64,000 nucleotides of DNA from Lingula anatina (Eukaryota; Brachiopoda; Lingulata; Lingulida; Lingulidae). Position numbers and translations under genes: made by a program. The notes beneath the pieces were generated by a model. It saw only the letters and a list, made by a program, of their open reading frames with translations. It was not told where the DNA came from and made no database searches. The stretch is taken from NCBI RefSeq assembly GCF_001039355.2, contig NW_019776113.1:352485-416484 (forward strand), given 5' to 3'. Position 1 is the first letter of the stretch; each line of letters begins with the position of its first letter. Positions 1 through 12,900 of the stretch are shown one piece after another.

Positions 1-28
1 GCATACTATAATAAAGACAGCTCATGTG
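1..28 (+). CDS. A1: module exon, 3' end only
   Basis: Only the end of the exon is in the window, reading AYYNKDSSC plus the first base of a glycine codon, then donor gtaagt. The same segment and donor recur at 91 and 154 in the same frame, so alternative use of the later donors would add 21 or 42 residues. Which donor is used cannot be told from sequence. Confidence 0.7.
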
Positions 29-189
29 GTAAGTGGTTGAGGGGCACATGTCAGTGTGTGGGGGCATACTATAATAAAGACAGCTCATGTGGTAAGTGGT
101 TGAGGGGCACATGTCAGTGTGTGGGGGCATACTATAATAAAGACAGTTCATGTGGTAAGCGGTTGAGGGGCACGTTTCTGTATGTGAGT
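1..189 (+). repeat. 63-bp tandem repeat, three copies, carrying an exon end and its donor
   Basis: Copies start at 1, 64 and 127; the third diverges near 175. Each unit holds the last third of a module exon (GTCQCVGAYYNKDSSCG) plus about 30 bases of following intron, and the unit is a multiple of three without a stop. It may extend left of the window. Confidence 0.9.
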
Positions 190-876
190 CCTTTTATCAA
201 AAGGACTGTGCTCTACTTACTTTGCTTTGATTTCAGAATGCACTTGCTCATACAGGCCATGCATGATGATTTTTTCTATATCTGCAGAATTCCTAAAGAC
301 ATGTTTTTATGCCCCTTTCTTAAAATATACAGAAAGTAAACAACAGTTATTTGATAATATGATATTATTTTTATGATTTCTTTATATTTCTTGCCAGTCC
401 TCAAGCTTGAGCTGAAGTCTAAGTGTGACCTGAGGGTTGATGAGTGCAGTGATGAAAACTCAGCATGTGTTCAGGGCACCTGCTCCTGTAACCCAGACTA
501 TTTTGAGAAGGAGAATAAATGTGGTAAATTGGGCACCCCGTCTTTACTCTTTCTCTTTAGATTGTTTAAATAAGCATATGAAAGGGATTTTATGATTCCA
601 CATATTTCAGGATATACTGTTTCTGCATTTATCTTAAAACTGAAAAATCACTTATGATATTTATTAATTGAGAATTTATGGATTATTTATTTCATATTCA
701 ATCAGAGTCTAAAGTACTGATAGATGAAAGCTGTACAAGAAGAGAAGAGTGCCTTGACCCAGTAGCACTGTGTGAGAATGGGAAGTGTAGCTGTAGAGCC
801 ACACATTACAAAAACAGGGACAGTACTTGTGGTAAGGCAATATGAAGATTTTTACCATATAATATATTTATATTAA

Positions 877-945
<69 letters not shown>

Positions 946-3900
946 CTCCATTCTCTTTGAATAATCTATTGCCTTAGTATGAAATATTTTCTTATCACAA
1001 TGATTGCAGTGTAAGAAGAATTGTCAAATGACACCTGAGTTTTTTTTTTTTTTTTTTTTTTTTTTTGCTATTTTACCACATTTACGTAGTATTGCATATA
1101 TATTTTTAAACTTACTGTAAAAGTAGCATGTGTTGTGCTGAAGAGATGAGTTTTAAGTAGTTATAATATCTATATAGATATAATATCCATATAAAATCCA
1201 TATTTTATAACAGTTTTAAAGAAGCTTCACGAGGAGTCCTGCAGTTCGGAAGATGAATGTGCAGATGAGAATGCTGTCTGCAATCAACAGTGTAGGTGCA
1301 AAGAAGACTTCCATTTCTTTGAAAACAAGTGTGGTGAGTTTTGAATTATGTTCTTTATATTTGGACACATTTTAAATGTAAACTTTTGAAAATTGTTATA
1401 GAGCATCACAGTAAACATATCAGAATTTTTTTTACAATATTTAGTTATTTCCACTGTAATTATGTTAATCTTTTAAGTGAAAAATTTCCAATTTATGCAA
1501 AAAAATATTTCAGTTCCCCACTTTGGCCTTGGTGCTCCCTGCGTTACCAAGGCCCAGTGTGCAGACCCCAATGCAGCGTGTGATGATATCTGCCGGTGCC
1601 AGGAGGAGTATTTTGAACTTGAGGGAGAGTGTGGTGTGCTATTTAGTTTTTATGAGTTTGTTTAGAACATATGCAAAATATTTATAAGAATATATGTGGT
1701 ACAGTCAACACGACTTTTAGTCCAAATTGATAAAGACTTCAAATTTAAGTTTTAGTTTTATTATTGTAATAGTCAAGAAGACAAAAGCATTAGATACGTA
1801 TTGTATCAAAAAAAATCAATTATGAGGGAAAAAGTGCTTGATTTTGTTTCCCAAATAATTTTTCGTTTAAAACAGAAAAAAAACATACAGATCTGTTATA
1901 TAATTCTTCTAGAAAAGAAAGTTCCTTTGAATGAGCCATGTCCAGGTCCAACCTACCTGTGCATGGACAGTAGTGCAAAGTGCCAAGATGGCCACTGCCT
2001 CTGCCTGGATACACACTATGAGAAAAACTCTGCCTGTGGTAAATTTGTATTCACAAGTCATATAATTGTTTATTTGTTTGAAATGGGTATCGCGGATTAC
2101 GTTAGAACAAATTGATTTTATGATGTTGATGATATTTCAACAAATTTTTACTTCAGAAGTGGTTTCGTGTGTATATGTAAATATTTATGGCCATTGCTTA
2201 CTGCCAACAAACTGGGCAGTACAGCAGTGTATATTCATTAAGATATTCCACTTAACAAAATGATGAAAACAAACCGTTTTGACTCTTAAGAATATGCAAA
2301 ATACTCCCAATTTTTTCAGAATTAAAGCGCTCCCTGGCGGCCACGTGTGACCCTGGACTGGACGTTTGTAAAGATGTTAATGCCGTGTGTGATCAGCAGG
2401 ACAATATGTGCAGCTGCACTGAGGACTATCATTCAAAGTCTGGCCACTGTGGTAAGGTTCACTGCTAGCAATTTCATATGGGGGGGGGGGGTTCTTTTTG
2501 TGAAAAAGTGGACCTTTACCATGAAACCTTCATGAACCTAAAAAAATTTTACCCAGAGGGGACCTTTTCCCTACAAAAAAGGGGTTCCTTCTAACCCCCT
2601 GAACCCCCCTGGCTGCGGCACAGTATGGTGTTATAGAAATTGATACAGATGTTGTTATTTTTATATTTAGATGTTGGATAAAATGATAAGATTTCTGATA
2701 AATAGAATGGACCGGCCTACATTGTTAAAAGTAATGGAAACTGGCAAATACAAAATTTTCAAATGGCATAAGTGATGAGATTAACTTATTTTTCATTTTG
2801 TTTTCAGAACCAAATATTTTAACCACATTTAACTGCACATTTGGATCAGAAGATGTGTGTGCAGATCCGAATGCTGAGTGCGCGGAGAGTGGAACATGTG
2901 AATGCAAACAGGAATTTTATTACGAACAGGAGATGTGCAGTTAGTATTGGCATTCTTAAACATTCCATTTCTTCACCATAAATATAATTGATCTGCTGTT
3001 TGAAAAATTGCATGTATGAAAAAAACATTCAAGAAAGATATATTAAGCACACCTATGTTTAATTCTTAAATAAATACAAGGCTATTTTCGGTAACCATTT
3101 AACCATTTTGAATAACCATAGTGTTTCAAAATGGTTAAAAATGTCATCTTTAATATTGCTTTATACTGTTTGGTAACAGCTTTCTTCCCTAGTCTCCAGT
3201 TAGTTTCTGCAGACCCCATAGTTCTGTAGGGTCCAGTGTGATGTCTTTATAGTGTCTTGATATATTTCCAGACCCCAGGGGTTTCCTGGACACCCCGTGT
3301 CTACCTGGTGCCCAGTGTGTGGCAGCTTTCACAGAGTGTGTCCTGGTGCAGTGTGTCTGTGACTCTGAACATTATAAGAAGAATGATAAATGTGGTAGGT
3401 AGAAAAATTGAGGCTATAGTACATGTATGTATGTCTAATGGTAGTATATAAAGTGGAGTGGTGGCTGGCCTTTGGATGCGTTGCTAATAGAATGGTGTTT
3501 TGTTTCCAAGGAGAAATAAAAAATGTACATTTGAAAATGTTTTTAAGTTGCATACAAAATGAAATTAGCGTGCACTCCCTATATCATATGTTCTTTTTTG
3601 CTGACCGTGTAAGTTTCCCTTTTCAGTGGAGAAATTGGGACTGTCAGTGTCCTGTGGGCAGGAGGATGTGTGTGCAGACCCCAGTGCCAGGTGTATCAAT
3701 TCTACCTGTATCTGCACTCAGTCCTTCTACCAGGACGAGGAGGAACATATGTGTAGTAAGTATAAACCCACATATGTATATTAGTTATATATACAGTATA
3801 TGTTTCGTTACTACCTCCTGCCTGTTTCACATATGTTACATCTTCATTTGTGCATGGTTTAGGTGGACTACCTTTTCTTGTGCATGTATGAATCTAAAGA

Positions 3901-6900
3901 ACATCACTAATTTTATTTGCCCAACAATGCCTTTATGCCCAACAAATATTTTACTTTGGCCTTAGAATGAAGATTCTTTAATTTCATGTGATAATCTATA
4001 GCTGCTAAAAATGCTGAAAAGCCAAAATTGGTTGTTCATGTAGTATTTAGTGCTAATAATTTATTTCTCCTGTACTTTGAAAACAAGTTAAACACCAGTT
4101 TATTAGATTGACCATGAATTCAAACATCTGGCTGATGTAAGTGAAAAATACATATAATTCTTTTGAAAAAAAGGAAAACAAACAAGGATGGATTATACAC
4201 GTATTATCCCATTATTTCCAGAGCTGCGTGGCCTGGTCCTGAAGCCATGTCTGCCTGGTGACCGCTGCTCGGCTGACCACACTGTCTGCCAAGATGACCG
4301 CTGTCTGTGTGAGGATGACTTCTTTCCCAAACAAGGACAATGTTGTAAGGAGACTGAATATTTAGATGATATCAAGGAACATGAAAGTATTGTTGACTTA
4401 ACTGGACAGCATTTGTTTTACCTTATAAAGGAGAACATTGACTCTATTGTCTCAATATTGGTTATCAAAAAACTAAAGTAATAAAAATGGAAATTAAGAA
4501 GAATCTTACTGACACATGTACCATTGTTCGCAACAAAATCTTTTAAAATATTAATGCACAGATATGAACATGTTGGTTTGGAATATGACATATGAAGACA
4601 AATTAACTTATTCCTAAGTATTTAAATGACAAAAAATAAGAAAGATACCAGTTAATATTTTCTCTGCATTTCTAGTGTTGAAACCTTCACCTGGAGAGCG
4701 CTGTCTTCCAGATGATGTGTGTAGAGACGTGCATTCCACGTGCTCTGGCAGTGAATGCACGTGTATAGAGTACTTCCATCTCGTAGATGGGCACTGTGGT
4801 AAGTGGAAACAAGATGGCTTTTGACAAATCAGTATCAGTACCACCTTGGCTGCTTACTTTTGTTGAGAACTATTTTAAATTTGAGAAATCAATATTAATA
4901 TCTTACCTGAAGACTTAACTATTAGGGATATTAATAACTGTTTAATGTTATGCAATTTTACATATAATTGTATGTAGATTTCTGTAATTCTCAGTACTAG
5001 GAGGTATCCTGGGTTTGCTGTGTCTTGGTGGAGAGTGTACTGATGATCACAGTGTCTGTGTGGATGGTGTGTGCCAGTGTCAGGATACACACTACCTGGA
5101 ACAGGACAGATGTGGTGAGATTTCACAGCAAAAGACACTTTAAAACTGATTCAGTTGAAAAAAATTGGCTCAATAAAAAGAGATTGAGATTGTTTGCATT
5201 TTCATTTTACAATTTATGTATGCAGGTCAAATTGAGGCATCCAGTTTGGTATTTTTGTATAAAATACGTAAGACTGAATTACTGATGTTACAATAATATC
5301 CTATCTCTGTAATTGACAAACTGCTATAAGTGACTTTCTGCTAGCTCTTGTGCTGACTTAAAGAGTAAGTTTCTACTGTGATATTTTAAATACTAGTTCC
5401 CAAGCTGGCACTAGGAGAGCAGTGTCCAGATCTCCCTACTGATCTACATCCCTGTGCTGATCTACATGCTAGGTGTACCAATGGCAGCTGTCAGTGCTCT
5501 GATGACTTCTTTCCAAACAATTCTACCTGTGGTATGTATGTATTATATTTCATATAGTTGTCTTGGTTTTCCTAACTGATTTTTTATTTTTCAGTCATTT
5601 TGGATGATTTGATCATTATTTATTTACCCTCTGTATTATTTCTGTGCTTACCTGTTCAGATCAAAAATGGTTAATTGCAGTGATTCTTGCAGATTGTAAT
5701 GATTATATGTAATCAAAGACATCATTAGAGAATATGAAAAATGTAAAAATGTACTTTTTTTCTTTCAGTCCTCAAAGGAGGGCTGGGTCGCCCCTGTAGA
5801 GTTAACGGACAGTGTGATGACAGATTTGCTGAATGTCTCCAGGGAACATGTGTCTGTGTAGAAACACACTTTGAGAAGAGTGACACATGTGGTACATTTG
5901 AATTATATATTTTGAGTTCCAGTCAGACAAGAAAAAGCAATATGGTCTTTTTTCACTTTCTGGTCATTCTTCTAGAAAAGAATAATGGAAAGGAAGTGTT
6001 TGTCAATGTTGTTAGCACAATTAATCTCAAATTTTAAACTGTGAGGTAAACCTGAAACTTTAATGATCAAACTTATGCAGATGTGAAGCATAAAAAGAAC
6101 TAGTTGGTGCAATTCTAATTATTTTTACTAATTTAAAATATTTTTTTTTTAGATCGTAAGAAGAAGCTGTACAGTGCATGTGTTGAAGGAGATGTTTGTG
6201 ATGATGAAAATGCAGAGTGCCAGCAACAGCGGTGTGTATGTAAACAAGATTTCTTCCCAAATGCCCAAGATGTTTGCAGTAAGTGTCATTATTATTATAA
6301 TGCAGTAAAATTTTTAATTAATGCTGTGGTTTGTTTGACAGTTTATCAAAATCAATTGCTTTCAGCAGTTTTGGTCTTGTAAAGACTTACATTTATATGG
6401 TCATTACAATTTTAATGCCAAATGTAGTAAAACCACACAACATTTACATACAGTAGATTTGGACATTTTTTTCAAGTTTTAAATACTTCCTCTGTTTTCT
6501 CTGTAGCATCCAATGGACAAGTTTTGACTCCATGTCTGCAAGGAGAACGCTGCCTGGTGACCAACTCTGTATGCGACAGGGGAGTCTGTATTTGTGACTC
6601 TGGGTATTTTGTCAAGAATGCTCTCTGTGGTAGGATGGCAGTTTGTTGTTTTGTCCACATAGGATCAGTCATTTTACAGATATGAAATTATGAATAACTG
6701 CATAATTAGCAAAAATAAATTAATTAACCAATCTGCCCATTATATAAGTGAAAAACACTTTATTTTTCACATGATTATGTAGATTATGAAACCAAATCCT
6801 ACAAACTTCTTTGTTTAAAAACTATATGTGTCTCACTTGTTTAACTGTTTCTCTTAGATAATTTTTTTTTTACTCTCCTTTTACTGTTCTCAGTTCCCCA

Positions 6901-9900
6901 TGTATCGTACAACAGCCAGTGTGATCAGGAAGATATATGTGAGGGGGACAACGTGGTCTGTCGGGGGTCAGAGGACTCTGACATCAGAATGTGTCAGTGT
7001 AGACACAACTATCACAGGCAGGGAGACAGATGTGGTAAGTTAAAGGGTTACTCAAGTTGAGTCACATGCTGTATAAAGTCAAAAGAGTTTATAAATCCTC
7101 AGATTTCCTGGTTTGACTGATTTGAACATTCATGAACAATCTTGATGTACTTTGATAGATGGAATAATTAATATGATATTAAACTCATCTTAGAAAATGA
7201 TAAGAATGGACAGTGTAGAAATTTTATATAAAATTTTTTTGGTCCCGTATTTCTTTTAGTACCCCTGGGTGAGTTGGGTAGAACATGTCTCCCTGGGGAC
7301 AGGTGTAGTGACCCCAGTGCTGAGTGTGTTAACAACCAGTGCCAGTGCCAGGGGGACCATTTTGTTAAACATGGGGTCTGTGGTGAGTGCATGTAGTTAG
7401 TGCATATATTATGGGATAGAATATAGAAAACCATTTAGATATATGTATTTTTTACAATAACTTGCAATTTGCTAATGTATTGTAATAGAATATAGTATTT
7501 CAATTAAAAAAACTAATCACAAATATGATTTTTAATGATGTTGATCTGTGCGGTGCATACATGTATGTATAATGATTAAATTATGCCAGCTCATATACTA
7601 GTATATTGGTCCCCATTATTTCCATCTGGTTGCCCAGGATCTTCTAAATCACAGAAGAACAACAAGAAATTATATTTTCTTCACCTTTCAGTCCCCAAGG
7701 TGCCCCTGTCATCGACATGTCTGCAAGGAGACCAGTGTCTGGACGGGAATGCAGAGTGTAGAGAGGATGCCTGTAGATGTAGAAATGGTTACTATGAACA
7801 GGGAGGCAGATGCAGTAAGCACATAATTGATATTTTACATTTTTCCCTACCATATATATTTTTTGTAATTTTTGTCACATCTGTTCCTTCCAGTGTAGTT
7901 CAAATATGAAATGATAGGCACAGTAACAGTTGCTTTTATTTATTTTTTATCTCAAATGAATATGACTGGTTGAAGATATTTTCAATGGGCTGGGTGTGGG
8001 AAAAGAAGACAGAGTGTAAAACATGTTTATGGCTCACATAAAACGTGGATGGCTCACATACTAACACAGTGTGGAGTTGTAAAAGGTGATTTCATGTCTC
8101 TGAGTGTTCATTTTTTATCCAGAGGCCAAAGGCAAGCTGAACACCCCTTGTGATGATGGAAACTCTTGCAAGGATCCAAATACTTTTTGTAGCAATGGAA
8201 TATGCCTCTGTAGTGAAAACTATTATGAAAAACAAAATCTCTGCAGTAAGTAGAAACAAAGTGCTTAGCTTTTGTGAAGTATGTATAAAAGAAGTTATAT
8301 ATATTTGTCTTGACATTTTTATGCTTTTGTATGGGTCTTGTGTATTAACTTCTAATTTAGTTTATTGATTTGCTCTACTTAAGATGCATGCTTTTTATCT
8401 TTACTTCATTTTGTAAAAAAAAAAAAAACAATTTTGACTAAAATATTGTCTACAATCTTAGTTCCTAAGAAAACGCTGGATGCCTTCTGCACTCCTGCTG
8501 ATAAATGTGAAGACCCTCAAGCTAAATGCAGTGAAGCCACTCGGAGTTGTGAGTGTGAGGAAGGTTTCTCCAAGGATCTTCAGCTGGATGCATGTGGTGA
8601 GGAAAGGTCCTCAAAAAAGATTAAATTATCTGCTTTTCACATTTTAATTTGCCTGATTTTGAAGTTTGTGATGTTTAGTGTCCATGTTCATATGAGATAA
8701 GGACCCAAATTTACCATATGATATTTGAGAACTTTGTACTTTTCTAAACTTTGTAACTCAGCAGCTTACACATATTTTTTCAGTCTCAGTGTCATATGAA
8801 GGCGCAGCAGGTGGACGTTGCCTGCCCTCTGGTGGTGAGGACTGTGCAGATGTCAATGCACATTGCACAAGTGTTGGACTGTGCCATTGCATTCTGGGAT
8901 ATGTGGCTCATGATGGAAAATGTGGTACGTATGTTTGTTGCGAAATTAAACCAGCAATGAATGTCCATTGTATTTATCACCATTTCACTGTTCAAAGCTT
9001 TGTCTCTTTGTCTACCATTATTATAAAGTTCAAAATTATTTTAAACAATATGTTAAAAACATTCCAGTGCCCAAGAGGAGCATAGGTTCCATTTGTAATT
9101 CAAGCCTCACCTGCCAGGACAGCAATGCTGAGTGCAGAAATGGTGTTTGTGTCTGCTCAGATATGTTCTTTGAAGACAGAGGGAAATGTGGTAAGAGAAC
9201 TGAACAAGTTGCTATTTGCATAGTTATATTCAAAATGAAGTGTGTATTACAAGTAACAAATGTGATTATGGATCACATCATATGTTAGAAATGAAAGCAA
9301 TATATCTGTTTGTAATGTGTACTTCTGAAGTGAAAAACAAGACCAAATGTGAATTATATCCAGAAACAGCCTACTTTTAAATCAATTATCTAATCAGCAA
9401 AAAGTATTTCCATTTTCATGTTTTTCTTATTTCCAGCTGCCCGTGGCAGACTCCAGAGCCCTTGTTTACCTGGGAGAGCCTGCTCAGATCAGGACACCAC
9501 CTGTGTGGAGGGAACATGTGTATGTGAGACAGGGTACAGACAGCATAGGACACAGTGTGGTAAGATACCCTGTATATGCACAGTGTGGTATGGGTTCAAA
9601 GACTTTCCAGAATATGGTGTATGTTTGTTATAGATATGACCTTATTATTGTACTCTTGCTTACAAATGGATTAAAAAATAGTGTAAATGTATATGTTTTC
9701 CAGGAAATATTTATTATATGCATTAATTGCCCAATGAATTTAAACAGAACTGATTTTGTAATTCCCAAAACAGTGTTTTGTTAGTAACAACTTTAAACAT
9801 GGTTTTGCAAAACTCATCATAAGCAGCCTTAGCTCTTGGCAGACTTTTTGAAATGTTAAACTTAAAGAAATAGAACATTGGTATGTATAATTTAAAAAAA

Positions 9901-12900
9901 TTGGAGTAAAATTGGAGTTAAAAAGTTGATAGTATGGTTATTGTAGTTCCAGAGAGAAGTGTGGTAGTCTGTGATACCATTGCTCAGTGTCCAGAGCCAG
10001 GTACTGTATGTGATGGCGGGGTCTGCAGCTGTCAAGATGGATTCTTTAGGAAACAAGACAGCTGTGGTAGGTAGAAGTGTGTGAAAGATCAGGTTGGTTT
10101 TTTATTTAAAAATGGGAGGATTTTGACCGTCAGTAATAAGGAAAAAAGAGTTTTATAGTTTTGATTACTGCTCATATTTTAGAAACTTAATAACTGAAGT
10201 GTGTGCTTTTACAGGCCTGAAAAGAATATCCCTATGAAAACTAATTCTTGTCAAAAGGACAAAAATATGAACATTGATAACCAACTAACAGCAACTGTCA
10301 ACATAGATTTGAGACACCTACATACACTTAAATTGCATTTTAGTGTAATTCCTCACAATTCAATCTGAAAAAAAATATTATGTAAAATAAGTATAAAAAA
10401 GGAATACTAGTACATGCTGCATGGTTGAATGACAAGATATTGCATATATTAGAAATGTACTTATTCTGTAGATAATGAATATAAAAACTTGATATAATAT
10501 TATTGTTCTTGCAGTGCCTAAAGTTGCTTTGAATGCAGACTGTGAGGAGGGAGACAGTTGCAGTGATGATGGTGCATCATGTCATCAGAACCTGTGTCTC
10601 TGTGATGTAACAACTCATTATCTGAAGGCTGAGAAGTGTGGTAAGCAAATGCAGATAATTCCTTACTTTCTCCACAATTTACAAATTTATAATGGTTTTT
10701 GCCCCCATTAAATGTTTATAATGCTGTTTATGAAGATCATGACTTGCATTTTTTCTGCTATGTCAGAGCTAAGGGGTCAGCTGTCTGGGCCCTGTAGGCA
10801 GGATGGAGTATGTTCTGGACCTAACATGGCCTGCTTCAATGGCGTCTGCTTGTGTGCAGATGATGCATTTCACAGCAATGATGCATGTGGTAAGTTCCTC
10901 CTTTTTGTCAATGTAAGCTTGAACAGTTGCTATATATCTTTCTGAAATACTGCTATTTTTATGTTATTTTGAAAAAGTATTACATAATAAGCATTGTTTT
11001 ACATGTTTTATGGTTGAACAAATTAATTCCATATTGGAGTCATTGTATTTTTTTACCTGCATTCCAGTACTGAGGTCCAAGTTTGGAGAACTGTGTACTT
11101 TTGATGAGATGTGTAAGATTGGTTTGGTTTGCTTGGACAATGAATGTACATGTCCTGAGGGGGCCTTGGCAGATAGAGGGCAGTGTGGTGAGTTTTTTGA
11201 CAAGAGTAGGCTGTGGATGGTTAAACTAGTTGACAGTAAGTGAAATATTAAGCAAGAATACTTTTTAATAATGTACAAGCAAGCAATAGTATATAAAATT
11301 GTAGGGTTTGTTTCTCTGGATTGTTTTGTTTCTGTTTCATTGGTAAATTGTTTTTTACATACATCTTTGCTACATGGTCTTTTTCAAATTTTTTTAAGTA
11401 TCAGGTAGTAAACCTGGTCAGATTGGCTCCTCTTGTGTTCAGCCAGGATATCAGTGCTTTCAGAGTGACACCTATTGTTCAGAGGGAAAGCAGTGTCAGT
11501 GTCTCCCAACACATTATCTAAGCAATGGTATCTGCAGTAAGTATAACCACCTTGGTAATTTTAATGGCATGTTAGCAATTATAGTAATTAGCAAAAGAAA
11601 CTCCTCTCAGAATTACATTTGTCTTTAAATTAAAAAAAATGTCTTTTATCTTGCATATGAACTAAATGTTCTTCTCCACCTTTCTTTACAATATGATTTT
11701 TTTAGTTATAATTTTTGTTCTGAATTACATTACATTACATTCACTAGTTCCCAAAGCTCAGGTTGGTGAGGGGTGTTCAACAGATAAAGAGTGCATGGAC
11801 AGCCAAGCCAGTTGCAGGGAAGGTTTCTGTATATGTAACAGAGGATTTGAACCAAGTGAACACAGATGTGGTAGGTTGGCTCTGTAATATGGTTGTTCTC
11901 AGGGATTTCATGATTTTAGTATATTTTTAATGCTCATTTCCATTTTCATTCTAACATAAGATGTGGACATTGTTTCCATTGCACTCCTCTAGCAAATGTC
12001 ATATTGACAGTTGCTCTGTGAGATGAGTATACCAAAGTCTGCATTCACATATAACTACCTTAAGTGATTGGCTATTTGTAAAAAACAAAAGGAAAATAGA
12101 ACACTTAATTTCTTCCCATTTTTATAGTGTTTTGCAGTGGGAGGGAAGAAATAAACAATTTTTAGCATTGATCTTTATTTATTCTCCAGTGAGCAGAGGT
12201 AGTTTTAGTTTGTCATGTCTGGAGTCAGGTGCTTGTGTTGATCTGGGAACTCAGTGTGACAACAACACATGTGTCTGTGGACCAGAGTTTTATCACAGGA
12301 ATGGAAAATGTGGTAAGATGTGCTCAAAATGTAAAACAGTTCTAGCAGTACAAGTGCAATGTAATTACTAAGAATTATTACCTTATTAAAAATGATATTT
12401 GCCCAACACATACAGTACCTGTACTGAAATATTTTCCAACATAACACTGTCATTTAAAATAAGTTCTTCTTTTCAATTTCATATTTGAGTACTATTTTAC
12501 AGAGAGGAAGGGTTTTCTGACTGGTTCACCTTGTAAGTCGTCGGACATGGTGTGCAACTCCAACGCCATCTGCAGTGCTGACATCTGCAGGTGTGAAAAA
12601 CTGTCGTCTGACAGACAGAGCAGATGTAGTAAGTTGTATTGTCCCATCAGTATTTTCTCTCTGCATTGTAAGCTATTATTAAAGTAAATGGGTTTTAAAA
12701 ATACTAGTTCTGGTATTCTAGATAGAAAATAAGTACAGGTTATTTTTATACTGTCTGCATATGACTAAGAAGCATCATTTATAATAAGCATGATTACATT
12801 ATTTTGTGGTTAACTAAAAATAAATGTAGTCATTTATACACAGAACTGTCTACATTTTACACAAGTTTTACACAATTTTCTCCAGTTCCCAGAATCCCCC

